This document shows, piece after piece, positions 35,983 through 45,007 of a stretch of DNA of 64,000 bases. The stretch's first letter is position 1. Each line of letters begins with the position of its first letter. Location: assembly GCA_026708115.1 (NCBI GenBank), contig JAPOVL010000041.1, positions 1-64,000 of the forward strand. The letters are read 5' to 3'. The stretch comes from Chloroflexota bacterium. Lineage in GTDB: Bacteria > Chloroflexota > Anaerolineae > Aggregatilineales > Phototrophicaceae. Position numbers and translations under genes: made by a program. The notes under the pieces are model-generated. The model ran no database searches and had not been told where the DNA came from. It saw only the letters and a list, made by a program, of their open reading frames with translations.

Positions 35983-37074
35983 CTAACCGGATTGATGCCA
36001 GCCTTCCAGCCTTTTCAACTGGGCGCGCAACCACTCGATCGCTCCCGCTTGTTGCGCCTCGTCCATCATCTGGAATTCCGCCTCGGTGAGATGCCGCTCC
36101 AAGCGCTTCAAAGCGCCCGGGATTTTGGAACTGTCTTCGGGATTTTGCGAATCCGTTACTGCCGTAACACTTTTGCCCGGCGTCCACCCCCTTATCTCGA
36201 ATTCCGAGATATCATGATCGTCGGCATAGGTCCATTGTTCGCGCGACAGATTCAGAAGGGCGCGATACTGTCGAATCCGCGAGGCGTTCTCGAATCCGCA
36301 AGCCAGGCATAGCTGCTCGGATTTACCGTAGGGAATCCGCCAGCGATCGGCATCCGCCACCTGCGCATAAAAGCCTTGCTCATGCCCAAAGGACTCGATA
36401 GGCGCGAACTTGTCCCAGCCATGCAGATCCATCAGCAGCAGGGCGATTTGCCGAGCGCGGGCGATCGCGTTAAGCGCGTCCCGCGCCGTGTTCTCGCTGG
36501 CTTGCCGCCACAAGTTGAGCTCCGCCATGCGCCGGGCCGGTATCGCCGCGTAGGCGTCGCCTTCGAAGATCCCATTCAACAGATGATAGGCCACCCAGCG
36601 ACGCTCGCCGGTCTCGATCAGAAAATCGTCGCCCGATTTCACCACCGTGATCGGATTGGTCAATCCGTCCTGGTGGATGCTAGCCGCCAAGTCAGCTAAA
36701 CGCAGCAGTGGTAGTTCTTCGGGAAAGGCGCTGAAATCCCCGTCGCCCTCCGCCGTCCGGAGTTCGACCTCGCCTTTAATCACGTCCATCAGCGGCAGGG
36801 CGCGCCCGGTCTCGCGCTCGACCGCCCCCAGCCAGCGCTTGATCTGTTCAAGGACAGCACCCTCACGATACTGCGAGGGTACCACGCGACGCGGTTGCAT
36901 GGGGTTGGGTTTGATGCTGAAGATATCGATTGGCTTGGCGCGCAGGATCGCCTTGGTTTGTATGTCCACTGCGGAATAGCCCATATCGTGGCCGAAGCCT
37001 TCGCTCGCCGCGGCGCCGACATCAAACAGGTTCTCGTCATACTTGACACCGCGTTTGCGAGCCGCATCACTCAT
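35983..37074 (-). CDS. parB: ParB-like partition protein
   Basis: This 363-residue protein has a ParB N-terminal nuclease-like domain (SIKPNPMQPRR... LADLAASIHQDGLTNPITVV...LIETGERRW), a helical middle and a long C-terminal segment. The GERRW box is the CTP-binding/ParB motif. The extra length and insertion are unlike the short chromosomal Spo0J. Its ATG overlaps the parA stop (8 bp), so they form a parAB operon. No parS-like TGTTTCACGTGAAACA was seen nearby. Confidence 0.85.
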   Translation of the reverse strand: MSDAARKRGVKYDENLFDVGAAASEGFGHDMGYSAVDIQTKAILRAKPIDIFSIKPNPMQPRRVVPSQYREGAVLEQIKRWLGAVERETGRALPLMDVIKGEVELRTAEGDGDFSAFPEELPLLRLADLAASIHQDGLTNPITVVKSGDDFLIETGERRWVAYHLLNGIFEGDAYAAIPARRMAELNLWRQASENTARDALNAIARARQIALLLMDLHGWDKFAPIESFGHEQGFYAQVADADRWRIPYGKSEQLCLACGFENASRIRQYRALLNLSREQWTYADDHDISEFEIRGWTPGKSVTAVTDSQNPEDSSKIPGALKRLERHLTEAEFQMMDEAQQAGAIEWLRAQLKRLEGWHQSG

Positions 37075-37873
37075 GATTGTCTATCCTTTCCGCAATGCAC
37101 TTCACAATCTGCCAGGTGATCTGCGCGATCCGAGACTTGGGATGATAGGCGTAAATGCTGGCGGAATCGCTCTGTGACAGCTCGCCCCACAAGATCGTCA
37201 AAGGTATCGCCTCGGTGATCACTTTGGCGAAAGGCTTTTGCAAGAGCCGCAAGTTTTCCTTGTGCAGCGAGGTTGATTTCCGAAACATATTGGGGATCAA
37301 GGCGATCAACTCGATTTCGCTTAAGCCCATGGCCCGCCGCTGCCTGCTAAAGCGCTGCAAGCTCTGCATAGTCTGCTTGATGCCATCAAAGCTCATCGCT
37401 TCCAACTGCGTAGGGATGATGATTCTGTCGCTGGCAAGATATAACATGGCATGCAAGGTTGAACGCGTGGGGGCCGTATCAATGAAAACGAAGTCGAATA
37501 CATCCTCGACTTCCTCCAGTTTGTTGTACAGAGCGAATGAATCCGCAATGTTACCCACGATGCCAGCCGTTTCCGGATTGCCGGGCACCAGGTGAAGCGC
37601 GCCTTTGGCCGCAAGATGGGGGAACTGAAAAAGGGCCGGATCAATCTGTCTCAAGCATTGCTTCCACGCGCCGCCGTCGATGTCATCTCGGACCAACAGA
37701 TTGTAGAAATGAGGACGTTTATTCTCTTTCAAGGCTACAGTCAGATGCGCTTGGGGATCGGCGTCGATCATTAGCACTGTATATCCCAGGATTGCCAAGC
37801 CCGTGCCCATCTGCGCTGTCAGGGTGGTCTTGCCAACGCCACCCTTCTCGTTGTACACCATAACTGTCTGCAT
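37067..37873 (-). CDS. parA: ParA-family partition ATPase
   Basis: This 268-residue ParA/Soj has the deviant Walker A YNEKGGVGKTT (residues 7-17), Walker A' (LMIDADPQAHL) and Walker B (FVFIDTAP). It should bind DNA nonspecifically and drive partition of the ParB-bound replicon. ATG 37873 is chosen because the P-loop starts right after it and AGAGG lies upstream; a longer frame runs to 37954. Its presence without replication genes suggests a plasmid-derived or secondary locus. Confidence 0.88.
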   Translation of the reverse strand: MQTVMVYNEKGGVGKTTLTAQMGTGLAILGYTVLMIDADPQAHLTVALKENKRPHFYNLLVRDDIDGGAWKQCLRQIDPALFQFPHLAAKGALHLVPGNPETAGIVGNIADSFALYNKLEEVEDVFDFVFIDTAPTRSTLHAMLYLASDRIIIPTQLEAMSFDGIKQTMQSLQRFSRQRRAMGLSEIELIALIPNMFRKSTSLHKENLRLLQKPFAKVITEAIPLTILWGELSQSDSASIYAYHPKSRIAQITWQIVKCIAERIDNHE

Positions 37874-37965
37874 GAGCTGCGCCTCTTGCTTCCGCAGTCC
37901 CCGTAAAATGAAGGCTTCAATCTGAATTATCTCATTTTTAGTAAACCACGTCACTCATATGACGA

Positions 37966-38025
37966 GAAGGTTTATTATTTTCTGTGAACGCGGGAGTCCT
38001 TTGCGTCGGTTACGCGCCGAGCGGC
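37966..38025. repeat. Repeat family A, divergent copy
   Basis: TTTATTATTTTCTGTGAACGCGGGAG and GCCGAGCGGCGGAGG match the plus orientation of the repeat. It lies just upstream of parA. Confidence 0.45.
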
Positions 38026-38194
38026 GGAGGCGTATCCATTTCGGTTGAAATGCTTGCCTTCCTGCATCAAATCTCGCTAGCGTCATTTAGACAGGCGATT
38101 CCAGGCGCTTTGTCCTAAAACGCGACCAAATAGTCGCCACTCTGCCTCATACCTATGCTACCATGCCAGCAAATCCAGCGTCCCAAGGTCCATC

Positions 38195-38575
38195 ATGCCA
38201 AAATACGCGCCTGCCCCGTCCGAAGAAAAGAACGTGCCCACTGCCTTTGCCGAAAATTCACCTTTGCCGGCAATGGCAAATCCCGCCCTCAATCAATCCG
38301 AAATCCCAATCAGGGCGGGGGATAAAGCCTTTGCCGAACCCGCCGATTCCTTTGCCGAATACACGGATTTTCGGCAAAACCGCTGGAGCGCGGCGTCACT
38401 CTGGCAAACGATTTCCTGTACGCTGACGGCTTGGTTGCGTCATTTTCTACTTCAATCGAAATCGATACACTGCCCGAGCGGCTGTTGCTGGCGCAATTGG
38501 CGCAAGGTCGGTTACAATCTCGTTTGTCAGGCCGACGAGGGAATCAAATCATGCGTTATAAAACTGAAGTCATAA
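38195..38575 (+). CDS. Uncertain hypothetical protein with repeated Phe-Ala-Glu codons
   Basis: An open frame of 126 residues has an AAGG site before ATG 38195. Its first part contains three FAE codon groups (TTTGCCGAA) and its end overlaps the SRPBCC start. Composition after residue 70 is not protein-like. I do not recognise it; it may be non-coding sequence with short iterated motifs. Confidence 0.2.
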   Translation: MPKYAPAPSEEKNVPTAFAENSPLPAMANPALNQSEIPIRAGDKAFAEPADSFAEYTDFRQNRWSAASLWQTISCTLTAWLRHFLLQSKSIHCPSGCCWRNWRKVGYNLVCQADEGIKSCVIKLKS

Positions 38576-39012
38576 TCGATCTGCCACGCGAACGCGTCAT
38601 TGAACTATTCGATAGCTTTGATAACCTGAAGAAGTGGCAGGAAGGGCTAGTCAGCATCGAGCATATCAGCGGCGAAGCGGGCCAGCCCGGCGCCAAAACA
38701 CGCCTGCTCTACGATATGGGCAGGCGTCGCATGGAAATGATCGAGACGATTATCGAACGGGATTTACCGAATGAATTCTCCGGCACATACGACGCCTCTG
38801 GCGTGCACAATATTGTGCGCAATTACTTCTATGACGAGGGCGAGCAGACGCGCTGGGTGCTCGATTCCGAATTCCAGTTTCGAAGTTTCATGCGCATCAT
38901 GTCCCTGTTCATCCCCGGCAGCAAATTTCGCGAGCAAACGCGCAGCAGCATGGAAGCATTTAAGCGCTTCGCCGAAAATGCGCCGATGGACGTCGCAGAG
39001 GAAAATAACTGA
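38551..39012 (+). CDS. SRPBCC-family ligand-binding protein
   Basis: This 153-residue START/Bet v1-like protein begins MRYKTEVIIDLPRERVIELF, then DSFDNLKKWQEGLVSIEHI, and ends with a helix typical of the fold (SRSS-type REQTRSSMEAFKRFAEN). It has a hydrophobic cavity for lipids or polyketides and usually no catalysis. It is convergent with a DinB gene, with a 1-bp gap. Confidence 0.82.
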   Translation: MRYKTEVIIDLPRERVIELFDSFDNLKKWQEGLVSIEHISGEAGQPGAKTRLLYDMGRRRMEMIETIIERDLPNEFSGTYDASGVHNIVRNYFYDEGEQTRWVLDSEFQFRSFMRIMSLFIPGSKFREQTRSSMEAFKRFAENAPMDVAEENN

Positions 39013-39013
39013 G

Positions 39014-39469
39014 CTAGCGCCGATCCAGCAGTTGACGCGTCATGCCGGCGTGACCCAAGTGCTCGGCTGTATGATCCAAGGCATGCAACAGCGCCCATCC
39101 ACGCCTACAGTCGATCTCGCGATCCAGGAACTCGAAGGACACTTCCTCACTTAATCGCCCGACTGACTGCGAGGCGAAGGCAGTCCTGTAGAAGTCGATA
39201 TTGGCGGTGAAGCGCGCCTTCAACTCGTCCAGCGAATGGCCCCTTGCCCGAAATTCGGCGGGACGATCGCGCTCGATCACATCGTCAATGGCGATGCCGA
39301 TCCAAAAGCGTTCCGCCGCGGTCACATGCACCGCCAATACGCAGAGGGAGTTCATCTCGGGGCCCGGCGCCCAATCCAGTTGCTCGCTCGACAAACCATC
39401 GAGGTAGGTGAAGTAGTCCGCGTGCATCGCGTCCAGGCGACTGATGACATCGGCGTATAGCGCGTCCAT
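39014..39469 (-). CDS. DinB-family protein
   Basis: This 151-residue DinB fold protein has the metal-binding His residues expected: VLAVHVTAAERFW, and LLHALDHTAEHLGHAG near the end. Such proteins are thiol-dependent transferases or hydrolases. It has a different sequence from the DinB gene at 14109. It ends 1 bp from the convergent SRPBCC gene. Confidence 0.86.
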   Translation of the reverse strand: MDALYADVISRLDAMHADYFTYLDGLSSEQLDWAPGPEMNSLCVLAVHVTAAERFWIGIAIDDVIERDRPAEFRARGHSLDELKARFTANIDFYRTAFASQSVGRLSEEVSFEFLDREIDCRRGWALLHALDHTAEHLGHAGMTRQLLDRR

Positions 39470-39521
39470 GAGCGTTCCTCCAATCTCGGGTCAGCAAGTG
39501 AATATGAAAGCACGAGGGCAT

Positions 39522-39887
39522 TTACTGGATACGCAGCATCACTTTGGAGGCGGCGTCCCAAAGCTCCTCCAACGCATAGTACTCGCGCTTGTCGGGGGAG
39601 AAGAAGTGGACCACGACATCGCCATAATCCATCACCACCCAGCCGTTTTCAGTCGTGCCTTCGTTGGTGAATGGAATCTGCTGGAAGCTGTCTTTTACAT
39701 CCTGGCGGACCGTCTCTGTCAGGGCACGCAAATGCCTGTCATTGTCGCCGGTGCAAATGATGAAAAAGTCGGCGATGATATTGTCGGGACGTAAGTCGAG
39801 TAGCAGGATGTCCTCGGCTTTGCGGTCTTCAATCAAGTCTACGATATGGTGAGCGAAGTCTAATGACGGCAAATGATGCTTCTCCAT
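39522..39887 (-). CDS. rsfS: Ribosomal silencing factor RsfS
   Basis: This 121-residue RsfS has the family pattern LIEDRKAEDILLLDLR, then ADFFIICTGDNDRHLRAL, and WVVMDYGDVVVHFFSPDKREYYALEELW (shown in part). It binds uL14 and blocks subunit joining in starvation. It is a stand-alone gene. Confidence 0.95.
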   Translation of the reverse strand: MEKHHLPSLDFAHHIVDLIEDRKAEDILLLDLRPDNIIADFFIICTGDNDRHLRALTETVRQDVKDSFQQIPFTNEGTTENGWVVMDYGDVVVHFFSPDKREYYALEELWDAASKVMLRIQ

Positions 39888-40128
39888 ATGTTCTTGTCGA
39901 TCATATCACCTAGTGTAGCATAGCAGGTTTGTTTAGCCTACAGGTTGTGGCAGGCCAGAAGAATCGCAGCAAAAGCAATATGTCACATACATCTAGCGGG
40001 CGTTCGTCATTGGAAGTCATCGTTTATGATTTAGGATAGTCTAGCAAACGCTTTGGGCTAATTCTTCCGTTCATACCGGGTAATGGCGTCGAATACATGA
40101 TAACTATTCAGCAATTTGAGACTACTTT

Positions 40129-41523
40129 ATGACCTCAATTCGCATAACTGCGTTCAACCTGCATCTACTTCGTGTCCTTAGCCTCGCGCTCTTGATGTTT
40201 GCTTCATCTGCTACCGTCTTCGCGCAACAACCAGGCGCCCCCGGCTTGGGCGACCGCTTGTATCCGCGGCTTGGCAACGGCGGCTACGACGTACAGCATT
40301 ACAGTATCAACTTGGTATTCACGCCGGAAAGCAACTACATCGCCGCAACCGCTATCCTCGAAGCCGTCGCATTGCTTGATCTCGCCTCGTTCAATCTGGA
40401 CCTTTACGAATTGACCGTGGATAGCGTCCAGGTCAACGATATGAGGGCAACTTTCAGGCGTGAGGAAGAGGAACTCGTCATTAGGCCAGTGCAGACCATC
40501 CCCGCGGGAGCCGCGTTCCAAGTAGCGATAACTTACGCAGGTGTTCCCCAGCCGATAGCCGACCCGGCTGTGCCGTGGATCAAGTTGGGCTGGCAAGAAT
40601 GGGCTGACGGCTACTTTGCCGCCGTCAGCCAGCCATCGGGCAGCATGAACTGGTTCCCGTGCAATAACCACCCGCTGGACAAAGCAAGCTACAGCTTCCG
40701 CATTACCGTGCCGCAAGGCTTGACCGCCGTGGCCAACGGCGTGCTGAGAGAGACAATAACCAACGACGATGGCACGCGCTCCTTCGTCTGGGAGATGGAA
40801 CAGCCGATGGCCAGCTACCTGGCGCTTGTCGCTATCGGCGATTTCGTCGCGGCGCGCGATGATAGCGGCAGCGTGCCGATCCGAAACTTTTTCCCGGCCG
40901 GCGCTTCCGATAAGTCCATGGCCGGATACGATGTGACCGGAGATATGATGGCCTGGCTCAGTGATTTGCTGGGTCCCTATCCTTTTGCCGAATATGGGGT
41001 GGTTGCCGTACCGGGCTATCCAACAGCGCTGGAATCCCAGAGCTTGTCCATATTTGGCGCCTCGGGCGCCGCCGAATCAGTCGTGCTTCACGAATTGCTG
41101 CATCAATGGTTCGGCAATAGCGTCACGCTCGCTGACTGGCGCGATATCTGGCTGCACGAAGGCTTTGCCACCTATTTCATTGCCCTTTGGCGAGGCAAGC
41201 GTCATGGCGCTGATGCCTATAGCACTTTCATCGACGCGCTGCGGGCGTCTGGCATGGCGTTGAAGGCGCCCGGCAACCCTGAAAGAACAGAGTTGTTTGG
41301 ATGGTCTGTTTACGCTCGCGGCGCTCTGGTCTTGCATGCCCTGCGGGGCGAAGTCGGGGACGAAACTTTCTTCGAGATATTGCGAACCTTCTACAGGGAA
41401 AACGCCTACGGCAACGTCGCGACGGCGGATTTCATCGCCGTTGCCGAAGGCCTCAGCGATTCCGAACTGGACGAGCTCTTTGCTGCCTGGCTATATGGCG
41501 AGCGATTGCCCGACCTGTCATAA
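40129..41523 (+). CDS. Secreted M1-family aminopeptidase
   Basis: This 464-residue exported peptidase has a signal peptide (about 1-32), an N-terminal beta domain and a thermolysin-like domain. The zinc site is H321-E-L-L-H325 with E344 (WLHEGFATYF). The exopeptidase GAMEN loop is replaced by TALESQSLSIF, as in many secreted M1 proteins. It should trim N-terminal residues from peptides outside the cell. Confidence 0.94.
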   Translation: MTSIRITAFNLHLLRVLSLALLMFASSATVFAQQPGAPGLGDRLYPRLGNGGYDVQHYSINLVFTPESNYIAATAILEAVALLDLASFNLDLYELTVDSVQVNDMRATFRREEEELVIRPVQTIPAGAAFQVAITYAGVPQPIADPAVPWIKLGWQEWADGYFAAVSQPSGSMNWFPCNNHPLDKASYSFRITVPQGLTAVANGVLRETITNDDGTRSFVWEMEQPMASYLALVAIGDFVAARDDSGSVPIRNFFPAGASDKSMAGYDVTGDMMAWLSDLLGPYPFAEYGVVAVPGYPTALESQSLSIFGASGAAESVVLHELLHQWFGNSVTLADWRDIWLHEGFATYFIALWRGKRHGADAYSTFIDALRASGMALKAPGNPERTELFGWSVYARGALVLHALRGEVGDETFFEILRTFYRENAYGNVATADFIAVAEGLSDSELDELFAAWLYGERLPDLS

Positions 41524-41591
41524 TTGCCAGCACAGCATCTTCAGACAAAGGGAAGGGCACAGCGCCGAATCGCCCACAGCTGAAGTTTCAT

Positions 41592-42458
41592 ATGTCGGGA
41601 TCGTCAACCCTGCCTCAACACAGTATGCTCTCCAAAGTCGTGGACTGGGCTCGTCAAGAAGACGCGATTCGCGCGGTGGTTGTCACCGGCTCTCTGGCGC
41701 GCGGCGACGGGTCTACGGATCCATGGTCCGATGTCGATGTTCAAATAATCAGCAGAGATTATGCCTCGTACATCGCCGACGACACTTGGCTTGACGGGCT
41801 GGGGGACGTATGGATTCGCTTTCCGATTTATCAAGATCTGCCATACAAGCTGGTCTGGTTCGCTGGCGGCGTGAAAGTCGATTTTCAGTTCGTGGAAGTC
41901 GTTGCGATACGCGAGATGATTAGCAGCGGCGCCTTGTCCGATGAGTACCTGCGCGGATATGTCGTCGCCATCGACAAGGATGACCTTTTCCGCGAACTTC
42001 CGCCTTCGCCGCAGATCTTCCCGGGAGCCGATCCGCCGAGCGCTGAGCAAGTTGAAGCCGTCATCAACGAATTCTATTTCGAGGCGATCCATGTGGCGCA
42101 GTTTATCCGCCGCCGCGAATTCTGGGTGGTTAAGTTCCGCGACTGGACGATGAAATGCGATCTGCTGCAAATGCTGGAATGGCATGCCGGCGCCAGCAGC
42201 GATAGACCGTTGAATACCTGGCTGCTCGGCAAGCGCATCCGCGAATGGACGGACGGGGAAACCTACGCCGCGATCGAAGAGATCTGGAGCGGTTGGGATG
42301 TCGCGGCGCTTTGGCGGAGCCTCTTGCGGCAGATCAAGCTCTTCAGGCGTATCGCTGGCGAATTGAGCGATGCCCTGGGATATCCCCAGGACAGTGCCGT
42401 TCTTGATCAAATCGAAGCTTACATCCGCGCGCTGCGCGCATCCGACGATCTTAACTAG
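41592..42458 (+). CDS. Aminoglycoside 6-adenylyltransferase-like nucleotidyltransferase
   Basis: This 288-residue protein belongs to the ANT(6)/AadE superfamily. It has VVVTGSLARGDGSTDPWSDV with catalytic D47 and D49, and the C-terminal helical domain (IREMISSGALSDEYLRGYVV, then FWVVKFRDWTMKCDLLQMLE). It may adenylate streptomycin-like drugs or another alcohol. Its start is uncertain between ATG 41592 and ATG 41625. It is on the plus strand after the M1 peptidase and convergent with the UPF0173 gene, overlapping by 4 bp. Confidence 0.87.
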   Translation: MSGSSTLPQHSMLSKVVDWARQEDAIRAVVVTGSLARGDGSTDPWSDVDVQIISRDYASYIADDTWLDGLGDVWIRFPIYQDLPYKLVWFAGGVKVDFQFVEVVAIREMISSGALSDEYLRGYVVAIDKDDLFRELPPSPQIFPGADPPSAEQVEAVINEFYFEAIHVAQFIRRREFWVVKFRDWTMKCDLLQMLEWHAGASSDRPLNTWLLGKRIREWTDGETYAAIEEIWSGWDVAALWRSLLRQIKLFRRIAGELSDALGYPQDSAVLDQIEAYIRALRASDDLN

Positions 42459-43141
42459 TCGAGATGAACGGACTCGCCGGGCGATAAGACAAGCGCCTTG
42501 GCGTCGGTCTCGCTCTCGACGCGCTGCGCCCAGGCTGCGGCGTCTTGCTCGATGGGCGGGAAGGTGTTGTAGTGCATCGGCACGACGGTAGCGGGGCGCA
42601 GCATCTGTATCGCCTTGATCGAATCGTCGATGCCCATGGTGAAAAGATCGCCGATCGGGATTAGCGCCAGATCCAGGCCTTCGTCGCCGATCAAGCGCAT
42701 ATCGCCGAAGAGACTGGTATCGCCGGCGTGATAGATAGTATGACCGCCGCCGCGGATGACAAAACCGTTGGGTTGCCCGCCATAGCTGCCATCGCCGAAG
42801 GATGAACTGTGATGGGCGACGGTCCATTTGGCGCTCATCCAGTCGTTGTGGAAGCTGCCGCCAGGATTGCCTTGAAAGACATTGTCTTGCCCTTGCGCCA
42901 TGTACCAGTTGCCCATCTCGAAATTGCAAACGATGGTGGCGCCGGTGCGATTGGCGATGCCGGTCGCATCGGCGACATGGTCGTCGTGCGCGTGCGTGAG
43001 CAAAATGACTTCGGCATCAAGGTCAGCAGCCGCCGTTGTCGCGGCGGGATTGCCAGACAGCCAGGGATCAATCAAGAGCTTGTGTCCGTCGATATCCAAT
43101 TGAAAACCAGAGTGGCCAAGGAATCTGATCGTAACTGCCAT
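42455..43141 (-). CDS. UPF0173-type metal-dependent hydrolase
   Basis: This 228-residue metallo-beta-lactamase-fold protein has the ligand motif H50-A-H52-D-D54-H55, plus IYHAGDTSLFGDM and VVPMHYNTFPP. ATG 43141 is chosen because GGAGGAG lies 4-11 nt upstream. It is a cytosolic hydrolase of unknown substrate, related to UlaG/UPF0173. Confidence 0.92.
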   Translation of the reverse strand: MAVTIRFLGHSGFQLDIDGHKLLIDPWLSGNPAATTAAADLDAEVILLTHAHDDHVADATGIANRTGATIVCNFEMGNWYMAQGQDNVFQGNPGGSFHNDWMSAKWTVAHHSSSFGDGSYGGQPNGFVIRGGGHTIYHAGDTSLFGDMRLIGDEGLDLALIPIGDLFTMGIDDSIKAIQMLRPATVVPMHYNTFPPIEQDAAAWAQRVESETDAKALVLSPGESVHLD

Positions 43142-43799
43142 TTTCTCCTCCATTTCGCAATCACGCTAAAAGGGCGTCCCCGATTGTAACACCGTCCCCT
43201 GTTCCAGGCGAAGGCGGGGGCATGCGGGCAGATGACATAAAATATCATAACTTGCTCGGCGATTATCTACGCCAGTTGGCGCCCCGGGAAGCCTCGTTCA
43301 AGCTCTTCACGAAACTGTCGGAGAGAATGGAACCCGGCTCTTATTTCCCAAGACTTTCCCAAAATCTGGCCATTTTGGCCGATTTTATCCCAATAATTGT
43401 CGAAATTCTTGGGATATCTGGGATAAGTCATTTGCAGAGTTTGGCATTGCGATCAGATCCCGGTCTTGCGACTTCCTGTTCAAAAGCAGATTTATTACGA
43501 TAGAAATTACGACATCGGCGGTATTCGGGTCCTGGCTGCGGCAGGACATGTTACAGGTCGAAATCATCAATGATCGCGCGGGACGAATCGCGATGACGGA
43601 TTTGGGTTATTGGGATATTTTGCGCTTGAATTTGGGATAATCGCCTTTGCGCGCTTGCTGCCTGACCGATTGATACTGCCAATTGAACGACTTGTGGCTA
43701 CAATGCTCTTCTGCGACAAAATATGAAGAGCCAATTGACTCGATTCTTGAAGCGTCATGCAATGTCGACTGTTTCGTAGTACAGGAGCCTAAACAGATA
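43142..43799. other. Intergenic region rich in TTGGGATA motifs
   Basis: One short open frame (43222-43503) is the only coding candidate here. Motifs TTTCCCAA (43345-43364), TATCCCAA (43386-43393), TTGGGATA (43409-43416), TGGGATA (43419-43425) and TTGGGATA-like copies at 43601-43640 recur about eight times. TATCCCAA and TTGGGATA form a perfect 8-bp inverted repeat with a 15-nt loop. Confidence 0.5.
43222..43503 (+). CDS. Uncertain hypothetical protein
   Basis: This 93-residue frame (start MRADDIKYHNLLGDYLRQLA) has a helical N-terminal half and a poor C-terminal half. Only a GGCGGGGG stretch could serve as ribosome-binding site. It may be the truncated start of a lost gene. I do not recognise it. 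Confidence 0.25.
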   Translation: MRADDIKYHNLLGDYLRQLAPREASFKLFTKLSERMEPGSYFPRLSQNLAILADFIPIIVEILGISGISHLQSLALRSDPGLATSCSKADLLR

Positions 43800-44693
43800 A
43801 TGAGCAACAGCAACCGGAGCGGATTGTCCACCTCGACCGCATTGATGTTACTTGTCGTCGCCTTGGCTGTTGGCGCCGGCGCCGGTATTTTTGGCTGGAT
43901 TTGGATCAGCGGCGGTTCCGGCGAAGCCAGCCTTTCCGCAGAGGCCGCCCTGGCCACGCGCACAGCGGAGGACGCCAAGCTGGCGGCGGCTGTCGGCACG
44001 GCAGTTGGCGCTGCCATCAGCAATACGCTGCCTGACGCGGTTAACGCCGCGGTGGCAAATGCGGTTGACCTTGCCGTCGGCGCTGCAATGGACACGATGA
44101 TCACCGAGGTAGTCGATACCGTTGCGGCCGCGCAGGAAACGGTTGAGCCGGTGGCATTCAGCATCGTTGCCGCGGAAAGCCAGGCGAGTTTCACCCTCGA
44201 AGAAGATCTGCGCGGGGTCCGGACCACGGTGATTGGCGCCACGAATGAAGTCGCGGGGACGATCAATGTCGACCTTGCCAATCCAATGGCGTCGTCGATC
44301 GGCACGATCCTCATCAACGCCCGTACGCTGGAGACGGACAATAGCTTCCGCAACCGCGCCATACGGGGCCAGATACTGAAATCGGCGCAGGACGCCTACG
44401 AATTCATCGTCTTCGAGCCGCAGGAACTGAACAATTTTTCGGCGGATTCGATCGCGGTCGGCGAGACCATCGCATTCGATGTCAGTGGTGATCTGACGGT
44501 GGTTGATGTGACCCAGACTGTGACATTCCGTGCGGAAGTTACCTTAGACAGCGAGACACAGTTGAGCGGTCTGGCCACGGTCAACGTGCTGCATGGCGAT
44601 TTCGGCTTGACCATTCCTGATGTGCCCTCCGTGGCGAATATCACCGACGACGTTGACCTGGCGCTGCAGTTTGTGGCGCGGGCGGGTGGCTAG
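43800..44693 (+). CDS. Membrane-anchored YceI-family protein
   Basis: This 297-residue protein has an N-terminal membrane segment (about 14-36) and an Ala-rich, probably helical linker (about 40-115). A YceI lipid-binding beta-barrel domain follows (about 120-297, with VAAESQASFTLEEDLRG and the DLTVVDVTQTVTF strand). YceI proteins bind isoprenoid-type lipids. The domain would face the outside of the membrane. GGAG lies about 13 nt before ATG 43800. Confidence 0.82.
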   Translation: MSNSNRSGLSTSTALMLLVVALAVGAGAGIFGWIWISGGSGEASLSAEAALATRTAEDAKLAAAVGTAVGAAISNTLPDAVNAAVANAVDLAVGAAMDTMITEVVDTVAAAQETVEPVAFSIVAAESQASFTLEEDLRGVRTTVIGATNEVAGTINVDLANPMASSIGTILINARTLETDNSFRNRAIRGQILKSAQDAYEFIVFEPQELNNFSADSIAVGETIAFDVSGDLTVVDVTQTVTFRAEVTLDSETQLSGLATVNVLHGDFGLTIPDVPSVANITDDVDLALQFVARAGG

Positions 44694-45007
44694 ATTTAGC
44701 GTGTTTTTCATCCACTCGGAATGGGGTTGAGCGACTGCCGGGCGGGTTTCTCGCGCAAACTGCTTATCCAAGGTCGGTAGCTGACCTGAAAGCGTATCGG
44801 GCGACTGACGGTCTGTGTCTACGCGACCCGCCGAGTCGCCCCTGCCAGACGGTTGGTATTTTGGGTTAAGGATCCCAATGTCGAGGACTGGCTACGAAGG
44901 ATTTTAACCGAAAGGCGTACACTACCAGTTGACCTACCCCCTATCATGAAAGGCCCTCGTCTGCGATAATTCGACCGAAGGTCCTATCTATCACGGAATA
45001 GCCCCTG
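44694..45007. other. Intergenic region with a family B hairpin
   Basis: No gene is seen. Perfect 8-bp arms GGGCGACT (44799-44806) and AGTCGCCC (44834-44841) enclose GTCTACGCGACC, a family B copy. GATAAT at 44965-44970 may be a -10 box for the next gene. Confidence 0.5.

Noticed and set aside
38551..43640. Similarity between frames near 38400 and 43480 as two copies of one lost gene
   Set aside because: Only a short DFL-type stretch matches. The nucleotide sequences do not align.
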